Assembly (NCBI GenBank): GCA_034766995.1
Contig: CM068313.1
Span: 20,515,512-20,579,511, forward strand
Length of the DNA stretch: 64,000 bases
Direction of reading: 5' to 3'
DNA from: Acanthacorydalis orientalis
Taxonomy: Eukaryota; Arthropoda; Insecta; Megaloptera; Corydalidae
In this document: in pieces, positions 1 to 14,040 of the stretch
Position numbering within the stretch: position 1 is the stretch's first letter
Layout of the letters: every line of letters begins with the position of its first letter
Notes under the pieces: generated by a model
Databases searched by the model: none
What the model was told of the DNA's origin: nothing
Seen by the model: the letters and a program-made list of their open reading frames with translations, nothing else
Program-made: the position numbers and the translations under genes

Positions 1-464
1 ATTTTCAAATTATTTAAAAATTTTCAATACTTATTTTAATCAATTGAATGTATGAGAAGTAATATTTCTACCTGTAAATTGTTCCACGGAACAAAATAAA
101 TTTCCGAAAATCTTTTTAACCAAATTGCTTTTTAACATATATTACAATATGTTATTTATACGTCTTCTTCTTATTATATAAAAAGAATTTCTTCTTCTAC
201 TTTTATTCAAACAACTTTCTATACCTTTTATGTATTATGATTCTATATAAAAGAATATTTTAAGTTATAACTGAGTGAAATACAGAATAAATATTTTCTC
301 TATTGAAAAATATTATTTTTTTTAAAAAAAATAATGCGTAGAAAACAGTTAAGTACAATATTCACACGAAATATCTCAATTATACTTTCCATTTCCTTTT
401 TTATTTATTTACATTATATATGTATATATGTATATATATGTATATATATGTATATATATGTATA

Positions 465-508
<44 letters not shown>

Positions 509-1040
509 AAGAGACAGGCTATGAACTATTAATGAAACAATTTGGAATAAATTTAAACGTATTACATGTTTAGAAATGTAATAAAACAGAAGTAAATTTA
601 GAATAGATAAAAAGTGAACATTAAATTGCTTACTACAAGCAAAAAAAAATAAAAGCTTTTTAATATAGCCGAATATACATATATTTTTAAAATAAATTTT
701 ATAATAAACCTTAAATATGATTGTAGTTTTTCAAAACTTTCATTAAAAATCAGTACTTTAAATTACATTATTTTTCGAAATTGAATACATATTGAACAAT
801 TTTTTGGAAAAGTAAATGTCTTTGTATATTTTTAGTACATTAAAATTTCTAAAATTTGTAAAAGGCTGTTGTAATTTAATAAATTACTTTACATTAAATA
901 ATTCAGTTAGTTTTCTTTTTTATTAAATTATTATTTCGTATTTAATTTCATTATGTAAAAGTTTTTTTCAGTTTCTAAAATTATATTAATTTAGTCTCAA
1001 AAAACGATAATCTAAATTATATTAAATTTAGTTGGAAATT

Positions 1041-1081
<41 letters not shown>

Positions 1082-1396
1082 ATATATATGTGTGTGTGTA
1101 TTTATACATATACAATAATTTAAAAGCCTTTTCAAAAATTGTAGTTATTTTAGATATTAGGAAGTGTCGACTAATGGAAAATAATATATCATAAACTGTG
1201 AGCCACTTTCATTAGCGTTTCAGAAAATATTACTTATTGTAAATGACAGTTTAATACAGATTAAAGTTTAATTTGTAACATGACTTTTTGTGAAATGTAT
1301 ATTTTACGTGTACATTCGTAATGACTTTGCAACACATGTGTTTAATGTTAATGAATAATTATTTTAAAATAAATCTTTTCTCTGTGATAAATGACG

Positions 1397-1436
<40 letters not shown>

Positions 1437-4400
1437 CGAGAAAGAAAATAGTAATTGCTTAATCATTAATAAAATCGCATATTGAAATTTTAATGTTTAA
1501 TTATTTTACTTCAATGTATAACTGTAAATTCATATTTTCTTATTCTATTTTTTACGTTTTTCCGATTTTATAATTTGTATTTGAATGAAAATAAACTAGT
1601 TAATATTTTATTTTAATTATTTTATCATAATAGATGATATTTCAGCGGTATATATTTTATTTTGTTTTTTACAAAAGTATTATTTTTCTTCTTTCTTGCT
1701 TTTATTTAGCTCAATGGTTTACGTTGATTATTTAACAGATATGCTATTTTTTTAAGAACAATAAACTTCAATCTACAGAACTGAAAACGTTATTTATATA
1801 GAAAAAAATATTAAATGTATTTTTTTTAAAGAATATTTGACATTTTTTCTTTAATTAATTCATTCACTGATTTTAATGATATTCGAATAAAAATAGTTCG
1901 ATTTCTTTCTTTAAAATTATCTAATTTCAATCGGTCTAAATGTAGAAAAACGGTTGTACTTTTTTACTAATTTGCAATTATTGTTAGTAAATTTTAAATT
2001 CGTTTTCTTTTATTTTATTAAAGTGTAAACAAATCGTTGAACGATATAGAATAATTATATTAATTAAACATACTGCTCTGTTTATTATTTGTATTTATAA
2101 TTATAAATATAATAGTAAATTTAATCTTTAATATAAATTATTTGAGAAAAAGTAAAATGATTAAAAAGAAATTTTATTGAATCAAATAATTTTTTTATAC
2201 TTATTAAATGAGTAGTCTTTATAAAATATTATATTTTTATTTAAACAAATATATATGAATGAATTTTTTACTTTTATTCAAGATGTATCATTAAATTTTA
2301 ACAATAATTTAATTAAATTATTGAATTTAATTATTATGTAAAATAATATTTAAATTCTTAATATATGTTTTTACACTATTTAAAAAAATATACGTCAATC
2401 AAATTTAATTATTACAGACGAATTTTTTATACAATATCACACTTTTTCTATTGTAAAATCGTATATTTAAAAAAATAATTGAAAATATATTTTAAATTTA
2501 TTTAAATGTATTTCAACTATTTAACAAAATCAATTTCCAGAGCAATACACATACACTTGCACACACACACACGCGCTCACACATATATAGTGTTTTTAAA
2601 TAGACTAATTCATTCACCTCAATTCATAGTTTTATAATAATGTAATATTATCCTCAAACACATGCAACATCATTAAATTCAACACCAATAATAATAGATA
2701 AAGCAAAAAAAAACTAACAGTTTGACATTGATAGTCCTTCGAGCCATTCTGTTGTTCTACTTTATCTATAAAAAAGATAGAGAGTGGCAAATAATACTGT
2801 TATATCACATATTTGCAATTTTAAATAATAAAATAATTAAATTCAATATAAAAAGGCACTCTAAACAAAAGGGAGATTTTAAATTTAGTAAAGATTTAAA
2901 TAATTAATATTAGTTGTAATTAAGTGAATTGTTTTTTAAGAATTTAAATTTCTAGAAATTTACTTCTAAGATATTACATTTATTTTAATATAATATTTTG
3001 GATAAATATTTTATTCATGAAAAATCGCAAAGAAGTTTTGCAAAAGAAAAAAATGTATTATTTTTTTAAACAAATTTGAATTTGTCTGTATAATTAATAT
3101 ATTTATGTAACTAATTGAAATTATAATACAAAATCAATAATGTACGAGTATATGATATGAAATAGTATTTACCCCTGAAAAAAGAAAATAAATTACGTTC
3201 ATATAAACATTTGGGTAGTGAAAGAAGTTATCTTAGAAAATCTCAATCGTTGAAATAAGGAAAAAAGATTAAACAATGATGAAAAAAACATTTCATTTTC
3301 TTTCCAATTTTATCCTTAATCGTACTGTTGTTATTAATATTATTTTATTCATGCAACTTTTCATTAATTTGTGGATAAAAATAATCTCATTCATAGAAAA
3401 TAGATAATTTAATTAAAAAATACTAAAAATTATATATTTAACTTAAACTTCATTCTTTTCAATTTATTAGATGGTGAATATTTTCTCATTTTTATCCATA
3501 AAAACATATATCTGAGAATTTTTATTATTGATTAGTTTTTTTTGTTTAAAAATTTTAAACGCACCAATCATTATCGATGTTCAGAATTCATTGTCAGAAT
3601 TTCATTGTCAAAGTTCAAAATAATAGTACTAAATATTGTTGATAAATTACTACAAATTAACATAGAAAAAGTAAAGTATAGATTTCCGATTAATCATTAT
3701 TGATCAAATACTTTTATATGATATTTAATTTTTGTATTATTTCATTGTTAATTTAATATTATTACGTTTTTTGAAGTGAAATCGGATTAAAACATACATA
3801 TCTAGAAAAGAATGAAAGATAAAAGAGACAAAACTATAAAATAATTCTAATTTTTGACTTTATGCCAAAAATCAATAAAAATAAAATATCTAAAACGGTT
3901 TTCTTGTGTAATGCATAACTATCTAAACCTTTTAAAGACGATCATAAATTTATTCATCTGGATTTACATATTTTTTTTAATATTGTGTTCAATGATATAT
4001 ATATATATTAGAAAAAATAAATTAGAATTTAATATTGATTTATTGATATTTACAGATTTTTTTGTCATTTGAAATGAAAACTAAAATGTATAAATTAAAT
4101 TCTTTCATATTTAGTGTTTGTCCAAATAGTTTATGTGAAAATTGTTATGCATTGAAAATATTATACAAACCGTTAAATATTATTATATAAAATTTCAAAT
4201 TAATTAAAATGGAAATGCTTATTTTCCTTTCTTTAGGCAGAATATTTCTACTGCCTTGAATGAATTAATTATCAATATTTTTCATAAGTATTTGATAATT
4301 GTATTCTTTCCTTTAGTTATCTCTTACATTTATAAGTTATTTATTAAAGTAGACACATTTTATTTATTATTATCGTGTTAGAAAATTAATGAATTATTTT

Positions 4401-4566
4401 ATTGTGATTGATATTTTTTTATTTTTTTATTTTCTTAATTGTTTAACGAAATTATTAAATATATATTTATAAATTTATATTTTATATTCTTGATTTAAAT
4501 TGTAAGGTATTTTATATTAATTGGTATAAAAACATAGAAATAATTAATGAATCAACTTTTTTTAAT
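1..4566. other. AT-rich non-coding DNA
   Basis: No gene recognised. It contains TA arrays at about 408-504, 1042-1076 and 1399-1434 and an (AC)n-rich stretch at about 2543-2588. Open frames here (for example 334-573, 2722-2907, 3854-4072) are microsatellite translations or chance. Confidence 0.7.
408..504. repeat. (TATATATG)n/(TA)n array
   Basis: Octamer TATATATG-type units followed by pure TA; it accounts for the tyrosine/isoleucine-rich open frame here. Confidence 0.95.
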
Positions 4567-4711
4567 TTGTTAAGAAACCACAAATATATTCCGTCGAACA
4601 TCAATGATATATGCTTGTTTGAAAAAGTTTCTGAATTACAAAAAAATCCGATTACGAATTTCCAATTGTGCACCGCAGAAACGCGAACTTTTTCTATGCT
4701 CCGTGCGGATC

Positions 4712-4925
4712 AGTCGCAGCGCGAACGAACGAACGGACTCGAGTCGAAATCGTGACACACAACGACCGTTGCCGACGCTGGATGCATTTTCTGTAAAAGT
4801 TCCAGCGTACAGCGTCGCAACGCATGCGCGCCGTTTATTTAACGACGCAAACCACGATCGTAGACGCCTGCAGATCCTTGTATCTTCTACTTGAAATTTA
4901 ATTCGTTTATACGTGGTGTGCGTAT
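4712..4925 (+). promoter_or_regulatory. Candidate promoter and non-coding first exon in a CpG-rich island
   Basis: The island 4640-4900 is rich in CG dinucleotides against an AT-rich background. An arthropod initiator GATCAGTCG is centred at 4710-4714, with a GGAC box about 24 nt downstream. The island is followed by the consensus donor ATGTAAGTTC, with GT at 4926-4927. The only substantial ATG frame between them is a 25-codon reading at 4824-4901, so the exon would be 5' untranslated. The gene it serves, or a lncRNA, could not be identified because no matching coding exon was recognised to the right. Confidence 0.45.
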
Positions 4926-4935
4926 GTAAGTTCAA

Positions 4936-7900
4936 ATATTGGCTCCAATATTGTCATTTTAATATATGTGTCAATCATAATGTATACAGTAGTTAGATTT
5001 TGTATACAGTTTAGTAAATAAATTATTCGAAAATAGACTTCTAACATTAATAAAGTTCATTACATAATATATATCATTTTCTTAGTTTTACTCTCAAAAG
5101 TAAAGTTTTGTTTGTTGATACTGTGTTTTTTTGGCTTTTTTTACATTATCTCAATATTCGTTTTTTTATCCGTAAGTATTTACTTTTAACTATATTTTTT
5201 TTATTGAAATATATCTTGTATTGATTATTCTTTTATTGATTAATTTTTCTAATTATTGATTTATCATATTTTGACATTTGTTGAGGACCGATAGTTATAT
5301 TTATTCGTATATTATTTTTTATTTATATATTTTAGTATATTTTAAAATCACATTATTAAGATGGTAATTTCAGTTTTTAAAATTAATTTATTATACGGTA
5401 TGGAAAAACTCTAGCTTCATTTAAAAAGGTCAGGCTCATTAAGTTACATTTATTATTCAGTATCAAAGAATCTCAAAACATCTTAATTTATTGTATTGTC
5501 AACTAATAGCTTTGAACCGTTAGTTTTGTAACAATGAAAATTAAACTGTATATTACCTGGAATTACAATTATCATAGCCTCTCGAAACCATATACCGACT
5601 ACACTATGTGATGGACAAGTCATGAAATCATAAGCCTGTCAGTAAGTAACTATCCAGATCGTAATGTCAATTTTAAGTTATAACCTCCTTATGTTTACCG
5701 CCGAAATAATCGCTAATATAAAAAATAGACTTCTTTTCATTAATTTAAAAAGGAGTTAAGTTAAGTATTTAACATATTAGTGACCTACTTATTATTGAAA
5801 AGAAGTTTAAATCACTATCTATCTATCTCTCTCTACATATATATATAATTTTATATATAATGACTTAAAATTAAGTAATTTTTTATTATATTATTGAATA
5901 ATATTATCGCAATCATATAAATTCGTTATAAGACAGAAACCATAAAATTAAATTACAAAAAAAATATATGTAAGTAATAATAACGTACATTTCCAAAATT
6001 CCAACAATAAATATTTATAATAAAAAAAATGCATCAGATTCTATAAGTACATCTGTTCGTGAACAAGTAAGTCAGGTATATTTTACTTGTAAGAGACAAG
6101 AGTATGAATGTTTAGTGCCTTATCTTTTTCAGTCTGTTAAACGGAAATCGATTTGAATTTTCATTTCACTCAAGCGAAAATTTTTTTATTTATAAATTAA
6201 TTTCTTTAATATTTCAATATTTGTTCACATAATGAACTATAAGGTACAGGATAACTTTAAAGAGTTAAAATGATTTTTTTACTTCATTCTTCCCTTATTT
6301 TCATATGGACTTTTATTTAATGCGCCTTCAATTTTTTACATTATTATTAAAATGTAATTCTTCTCCTTCAATTTGAAACCCTTTTATACACCCTTTTATT
6401 TTTAATGTCCTTATTTAGAGTATGTTCTATTTGTTTTCTTTAACGAAAGAACTTTGCTGTGTTTGTTTGTTTTCATTATTTTTTTCTTAAAATGGTATTC
6501 TTTCGGCTTTTTTTTATTTCTATGTCTGTGTCCAGAAGCACAGTTTCATTTCGGTATCGATGTTATTGTAGAACACGAAAACAGAAAAAATCTGCATATT
6601 ATTTTCCACAGTCTTCGTGCTTGAACATAATCTCATCTCCATCGAAATGCATATAAGTCAAATCAAAATAAATAAATGAAAGGATTTGATAAGAAAAAAA
6701 TGTTTTTTTTTCTGTACAGTGATTCACTTATTTTAATTTTAAAATATTTACTTCTGATATCAATAAATTATTATATTTTTACATTATTCATAACTAACTG
6801 CTTTAAAAATTAGTCTAATAAATAAATTAATATTTATTTATTTATTTAGTAAAAGATTTAAATTTAAAAATATGAATTTTAATATTCTTAAAATTTTATA
6901 TATAAATAAATTTTTATTATTTTATAAACTTATATACATACATACATATACATATATTATGTATTTCTTACATATTTAATAAATATCGTATATAATCGTA
7001 ATATAATATACATATTTCTGATAATTAACTTATATTAATTAATAAAAACAATTTATATTAAAATATATAATTAAGTTAAGAAAGAAAGAAATATTAAATG
7101 GCATATTTTTTATACTGGCAAAAGAACAATGTTAGAAGAGAATTTACTGACCCCATTACACTTGTACAAATCTTTAGTTAAACAGAGTTAATCTTTTTTT
7201 GTACAAACACGATCTCGTTGACATTTTCTTTAATATATTCTTAAAAAGTCCAAAACAATACATTGCAGAGAATTTTTCGAAGTTTATGTACAAACACATT
7301 TTTCTTTTTCTCATCGTTTCAATTTTCTGTATACTGATTATTAAGGGTAAGTATTTAAGTTTCAAAGTCACCGAAACGAAATATTACTACACAAAAGAAA
7401 ACTTTAAAAAACGACATATTTGTTCCCTCAGACGAATGTACGTATTTATTATTTTTCCGGAGGTGAATTATTTTTTTATATACTTGAATATGTTAAAAAG
7501 TCACATTATGAAAAAATAGAATCATCTTTTGTTATTATTCAAACAAAAAGATTACAAAATATAACTTTTATCTTTTGACTTGGAATGTAAAAATGGTTTA
7601 ATTTGAAATGAGATATTACATTTCTTATTTAGACTGTTATTTGTACTAAAAATTACAATTAGTTTTAAAATGTTTTATTTTGGAAAAAATGTGTGCGTTT
7701 TTAATAAAAGATAAAATGAAAATTGATAAAAAATTAGAAAATAGTATTATATCATATCTCACGAATCGATTTAACACTGTTTTGTTCTTGAATGCAAAGA
7801 AAATATTTATCGGTCATAACCGTATAGTTTCTTGCAACAACGAATCGATTTTGAAACAAAACAGATTTGTCCATTTTACAAAAAAAAGTAATTTCAACCT

Positions 7901-8051
7901 CATCAAAATATCTATCGATGTTTTAGAGTAAATAATATTATAGTTGAATATCATATTATTATAATAAATTGAAAGCTCTCATAGCCAATGATTTATTGTT
8001 ACATTCATTAAATATTTCAAATAATAATTATACTTTTGTAATTAACTGTAT

Positions 8052-8083
<32 letters not shown>

Positions 8084-8989
8084 GGTGTATATAATTATAT
8101 AAAATAATCGATTTTTTACTTAATTGTTATTTACATGAGTAGATATAATAAATACTTAATTAACTACTTAGAATATGTTAAATTTACAAGACATTTAGAG
8201 TTATTTACTATATTGCACATTTAACAATAATTTTTAGAACGTTATTGCAGAAAATGTAAAACATAACGATATATTTGTGTTCTAGATGTTACATTTTTCA
8301 ATTATAGTCACAGATCAGATCAAGTAAAGTTAGTTCAGGTTAAGTTATGACAGTAAAATTACTCAGAGTATTAACAATGTGTCAGAATAGCTTCGGTTAA
8401 ATTGAACAGGTCAGATTAGATTAAATCAGGTTAGACTTTATTCTTAATTTTATTACTAGTAATGTGAAATAAGTAATGTAAACAAATGCAAAATTTATCT
8501 AATTTTTGAAAAGTGTAATATTTATAGATTTTATTATATTTTCGTTACATTACATTATAAATAATATTTGCAAGCATTGAATTAAACATTAAAAAAAATA
8601 AAATGAAAATTTTGCAAGTTGTTTTCCTGTTTCATTAAGTACAAAAACAGTGATAAAATAAACTAGTTTAAAATTAATTAACATTTAAATTCAAATCAGA
8701 ATACCCATATACGTCACTTAATATTAAAATATGTAATATGTTTGAAAATTGTTCTTTCAGTATTATTCATTACAGAAAACTAATAATATATGGAAAATAT
8801 TTTAACGATTATAAAAATAATAATGTATTCACAAATATACAATTAAAAATTAAAAATCAACCTGAATGATAAATATATCAAAATGAAATATAAATGATTA
8901 TATTCACTTAAATATTTGATCTTCTAACCATACTATACTTTGCGGAAAGGTATTAATTTATTGATATAAAATGTCGATGTCAACATACT
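4936..8989. other. AT-rich non-coding DNA
   Basis: No gene recognised; presumptive intron if the first exon at 4712-4925 is real. It holds short TA tracts (5837-5852, 8051-8076) and GGTTA-like motifs at 8320-8440. Frames at 6459-6656, 7199-7519 and 7680-7931 have AT-driven composition and no family features. Confidence 0.6.
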
Positions 8990-9263
8990 ATATTATAAGA
9001 ACCTATTCGATTACTAAAACTAAACTGTCTTTGGCCTGACCTGTTCAGAAAATGGATAGAACGTATTGAAAAGGGATATTATTGCACACATGAGTCTTTG
9101 CACCACGTTAAACCTACTATCTACGTTAAAGGAAAAGTTACGATGGGTAGAAAAGATTGCCGTACAAGCGTCTTGTAACTCTACGCGCAGCAAAAAATAT
9201 AGACACCATTTAGACAAAGAACCAGTTTTTTTCCACTTACCTTCAATTACGTACGAAATATAA
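8990..9263. other. G+C-elevated patch, possible relic
   Basis: This stretch differs from its neighbours in composition (for example TTTGGCCTGACCTGTTCAG and CTCTACGCGCAGC) and has 65-codon open frames on both strands that resemble no protein I know. A GTATGT donor-like site follows at 9265. It may be an exon, a promoter-proximal region or an old insertion. Confidence 0.2.
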
Positions 9264-9349
9264 GTATGTGGAATTGTTAATTGTTAAAATAATTAATTGT
9301 TTTGCCATTTTATTTTCTATTGATCATGAAATTCTTCATGGTATTTCAA

Positions 9350-9412
9350 TAAATGATATATATTTTTATATATAAATAATAAAAATACAACATATATATA
9401 TATATATTTATA

Positions 9413-9446
<34 letters not shown>

Positions 9447-9453
9447 AATATAC

Positions 9454-9514
<61 letters not shown>

Positions 9515-9551
9515 TATATATATAAATATATATATATATAAATATATATAT

Positions 9552-9601
<50 letters not shown>
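9350..9601. repeat. Long (TA)n array with A/T interruptions, about 250 bp
   Basis: One of the largest TA tracts in the window; it ends exactly at the Mos1-like mariner fragment. Confidence 0.95.
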
Positions 9602-9603
<2 letters not shown>

Positions 9604-10505
9604 GGCTTACAAATTAATTTGGTGCCTTTTTATAGAAATTAAATGTTTATTCAATGAAAAATGGAATACATTTTAATCCTCAAAATATTCTCCACTATTT
9701 TATATCATTTTGCTCCATCTGTTGGATAATTAACGAATCACTTGTTGAAAAAAAATTGATGAAGTCATCAATGCATTTCTAGATCGCTTTCACTGCTTCA
9801 AAATGGGTATTAACAAGGTGTTGCTGAAGCAGCATAACCCATCAGGACCTTACCGGAATTGGTGATAATCTATCGGAGCTAGGTCCGGTGGATATACCGT
9901 ATAAGGAGAAGTTCCCATCTCAACGGACAAATAACGTCTTTGGTTCTTTTTGCGGCCTGCAATCAAGCTTAGTCATGCTGTAGAATCATTTACCTAGTTC
10001 TCTCGATACTGAATGTTTTTTCCCTTCTAACTCATCACTCAACCGGATGAGCTGTTGTTAGGAACGCTCATAATTTCCAGTCTGGCCAGGTTCAAGCAAT
10101 TTATAAAACACCACAACTTTAATGTCCCACCAAATATACAATAACACTTTTTTGGCATGAATATTTGATTTCGAAGTCGATGTCTATGGTTCACTGGGTA
10201 TAGCCTATTTTATTAGACTCTTAGAATCGCTTAAGTAACGTTTTTATGCAAAAAATATTTCATTTTGAACCTTGTGAACGAACGCATAGCCCTATCTCAT
10301 CTTCTTTTTTTGTTATCCTGGTTAAGCTTATATGGAAACCATCGACCAAGCATTTTAATAGTTCTCAGCCGATGTAGATGACAGAAAATTGCTTACTGGG
10401 TAACATATAATTGTTAAGAGCGTTATTCAATTAAATTCTATTCAATTTAAGCATAATTTTCACTTAACAGCTGCTCAAGCTGTCTCGTTTTCAATTTTTT
10501 TTCTT
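9602..10505 (-). mobile_element. Decayed Mos1-like (mauritiana-type) mariner fragment
   Basis: On the minus strand, broken frames read LEQLLSENYA, VTQQAIFCHLHRLRTIKMLG, RWFPYKLNQDNKKRR and PPDLAPIDYHQF, which holds the third catalytic Asp. They finish with NRWSKMI and NSGEYFED. These blocks follow the order of Mos1-family transposases. Stops and frameshifts are frequent, and the first catalytic region (CDEKW-like) is unreadable. The N-terminal part is missing and its place is taken by the rosa-like fragment at 10505-10700. The C-terminal end abuts a long (TA)n tract at 9601 with sequence CGGCTTACAAATTAATTTGG; this could be the inverted repeat, but the other end is missing. Confidence 0.75.
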
Positions 10506-10700
10506 GACGAGTATGTCAAGAATGAATGTCGCGTAATTTACGAAATGTATTTTTATAGGACAACCATTTTCATAATACAATTGTATTATCTCAATATGTT
10601 GTTTTGTTGTATACAAAGCCATGACTAGAAATAGCAATGTCAAAACTTAACAAATGTCAAAAAATACAGCTGTCAATGTAATATCTGCGAAATATAATCT
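10505..10700 (-). mobile_element. 5' fragment of a rosa-like (DD41D) Tc1/mariner element
   Basis: About 180 bp aligns with 18315-18500. It contains ATG at 10620-10622 followed by ALYTTKQHIEIIQLYYENG, the N-terminal helix-turn-helix start of transposases in the DD41D/rosa-like group, then a frameshift. It directly joins the Mos1-like fragment on the same strand, so the pair forms a composite. Confidence 0.65.
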
Positions 10701-11875
10701 CTTAAAATATTGCGTCTCTATTGGAAAACCTTTTATAATACAATTTTAAATAATATCAAAATATAGTATTTCATTATTGAAATGCTTTCTTTTTTCATAA
10801 AAACAATTACAGCAGAATTTTTCATTTATTCAAGATGTCAAGTATTCTTCAATTTATTTAGCATGTACTAAAAATAGATATGAAAAAATAACTACAAAAT
10901 AAATCAATAGCTGTAATTTCTCAACTTCATTTAGAGCTACGTTTATTTTTTACATTGCACTTAATAAAATACAACAAATATAAGTTGATTCAAATATATA
11001 CCTATTCAAATAATAAACAATGTATTCTACTAAAAGTTGGATAGGGATTGAAATTTAAATTAAAATTTTAAATTTATCTTATTCGATTTGGTATCAATAT
11101 TTATATTTATAATTTAAGTCAGTGTATAAAAGAGAGCTTTAAAATATAATTGTTTGAAAATAATACATTAATCATAAATATTATTTTTAACTATATGTAT
11201 TAACGCACACAAATATATATATATATATATATATATACATAATCAAATTATACATTTCCAATCAAAAAAACTGTTTCAAACTTTAAAACTCAAACTTTTT
11301 TATGGAAACCGTTCAGATTTTTCAATTATGTGGAGAATCTCAATTGTACTGTATTGTATTGATTGTGTTCAACTCCAATACTCAATAAATGTGTGTGTGT
11401 CAGATTACAAAGTTTTATATTGAATTATCTTTGAATCTGTTGGAGCACTGACGTAAATTAGATTAAATGAATTGTTCGTCCTTTTTTTAGGTATTTTGTG
11501 CATAGATACATTTATAATGGATATCATTATAGTATATTTGATGATAATTGTTTTCGTTTGAACAGTGGAAACTTATGTACTTCATGAAAATAAATGGATT
11601 ATTGAGCATTTTATTATTCTGTTTAAGAAACGTAACGACTTTAATAAATATTATTATAATGCAGTAAACGATACATTTTTCTAACATGTTTTTTATTGTC
11701 GAGAAAATTCCATTATCCATTCGATATTTATCTTAAATAAATAACGCAATTTCTTTCCAGAACGTAAGAAACATTAATAATTCTGTAAGAATATCTATGT
11801 GTAAATAATATTACTTTGTAATTGATTTCTAAAAGATAAAGCTGTTAGATTTAAATTAATCAAATATATATTACA

Positions 11876-11877
<2 letters not shown>

Positions 11878-11910
<33 letters not shown>

Positions 11911-11982
11911 TATATATATATACTCGTATATGTTTATATATATATATATATATATATATTCATATATTTGTATATATATATG
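11878..11982. repeat. Interrupted (TA)n array
   Basis: TA runs interrupted by AAATA, CTCG and TTCATATATTTG. Confidence 0.9.
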
Positions 11983-12854
11983 CTGTATATGAACTGTATT
12001 AAACTATGACTCTAATTTTTTTCTACCTCATCATTAGAAAATTAAACGAAAAAATAAATTTAAGGAAATATTAAATTATTGTATAAACGTATAGAAAATA
12101 TATACCTTTAAAAATAATGTAATAAATCCAAAATACTGAAATTATTTAAAATATTATTGTAAAACATTTCAATATATAAAATCGATACCAATAAAAAATA
12201 CTAGTCAAATTTTAACTGTTGTTATTTGAGTTGTAAGGAATTTCGAGAAAATTTGAATCAGTTTTTAGTCGGTGATTCTACTTTTATTGTATTCCTATTT
12301 AAGTGAACTGACAATTAGTTAAAATTTGAGAAAATCAGAAAAATAATTTAAATTATTTTAAATTATAGAAAAAAACTCAATTTAAACATATTTGAAGAAG
12401 CCAAAGTTTCAAAACTGGTATTTAGAGACAATAAAAAATACACGTTGTTTAAAAGGACAACAAAAAATCAACTAATATAACAACAAAAAATTCTATTTGT
12501 GCAAAAAAATAATTAATTATTCAATAAAATAAAATATTCGCAATTAGAACTATTTAAATAATATTATTTTTATTTTTAGCAGTGTTGTATTTTATTCTAT
12601 TCAATATTTTTAAATATAAAAATTAATTACGAGGAAGAATAACGTGCAAATAAAATTACTGTACGAGAATATATGAGTGTTTACATTTTAAAGTGAATAC
12701 TATGTTAAATTTTCCAAAGCCTGAAAAATAGAAATATATTATTAATATATTCAAAAATACGTCATTTAAATAGATCTTTTTTAAATGTAATTTTTTTTTA
12801 TAAAATATCTTAATTTCCAATTTATTTTATAACAATGGGAAATATAATTTATAC

Positions 12855-12885
12855 ATCTATATATCTATCTATCTCTATATATATG

Positions 12886-12947
<62 letters not shown>
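12855..12947. repeat. (TA)n array with TATC units at its left
   Basis: TATCTATCTATC grades into about 50 bp of pure TA. Confidence 0.93.
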
Positions 12948-12949
<2 letters not shown>

Positions 12950-14040
12950 CTAATTAGTACACTATAATGCATTACAAGCAATTAGTAAGTTATAAATGAG
13001 TGTAAAGAACTAAGTCCTTTATTCAAGTACCATAAATTCATTATAAATTAACCAAAATACAAACATCCTTTGTTAACGAGTGAACTCTATATTTGCACAT
13101 GTAATTTTATTTTCGTAATGCATCCGTGAAATTGAATTCAGAAGTTTCTGTGTCACATCGTTTGAAATCAAATGCTTTCTGCTGCACTTGTACTGCATTT
13201 TACCATTTCAAATGTAGAAAAAAAACAACGGATTTCTTCTCGCAATTGTGCTTTTAGTTTTGATTGTTATTTTTTTTTTATTTACTTGATAATAGTTTAT
13301 AAATTTCCAAAGTAACTTCATTGAGAATAAATCACATTTAAAATAATTAAAAATTAAAAAACTCACATTTCATAAAACGTATATTTGTTAGATTTTATAA
13401 AAATTATGAAATCACTATGATAGTTTATTTATATTAAATCTTGTATTTATATGAAAATATCTGGACATGAATTTTTTTCTAATTATAATAATTTTCCTAC
13501 AGGAATGTAACGTATAATACAAGCTTTTATCACATTTTTAATATAATTCAATATAAAAGTTTGTGTTGGTCTATTAAAAATATAAAAAAAATATATTGAA
13601 TAGAGTAACACTGAAATTCACCATTTTATATCGTTGAAAAATTTTCAGAAATGTAGTAAATGTTAAATTAACTTGAACTGTATGTACGCACTGTAGAATT
13701 TGTGATATCCGTTGGCCATTTGAGAGGTCTTACATGGAATTTTAAATAGATGACTTTTATTATACATATTTTATATGATTCATTATAAATACGTGATTGT
13801 TAAGATGTCTTAATATGCAATGACATTTTTTTCGTGTTTATAAATCAAGTTGAAAAAACGTTTTTATAATATTATTTGAAAGTATTTTAACTACTTCATA
13901 TTGCATAAAATATACAGTGGTTTTCTTATCATCTTCATATTATTTTTAATTTTATACTTTTTATAAAGCTGATTAAATGAGTAGTACACTCTATTAGTCA
14001 TTTAATTTGTGAAATGTATTTTTTCACACGGACTTATCAA

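Larger units (their letters stand above)
10701..14040. other. AT-rich non-coding DNA with TA arrays
   Basis: TA arrays at about 11212-11237, 11878-11982 and 12855-12947. The open frame 11487-11720 (minus) is unconvincing. Nothing else was seen. Confidence 0.7.

Noticed and set aside
4567..4935. Overlapping open frames on both strands of the CpG-rich island
   Set aside because: Stop-poor because of high G+C; competing frames on opposite strands and no family resemblance. The region looks like a promoter or untranslated exon instead.
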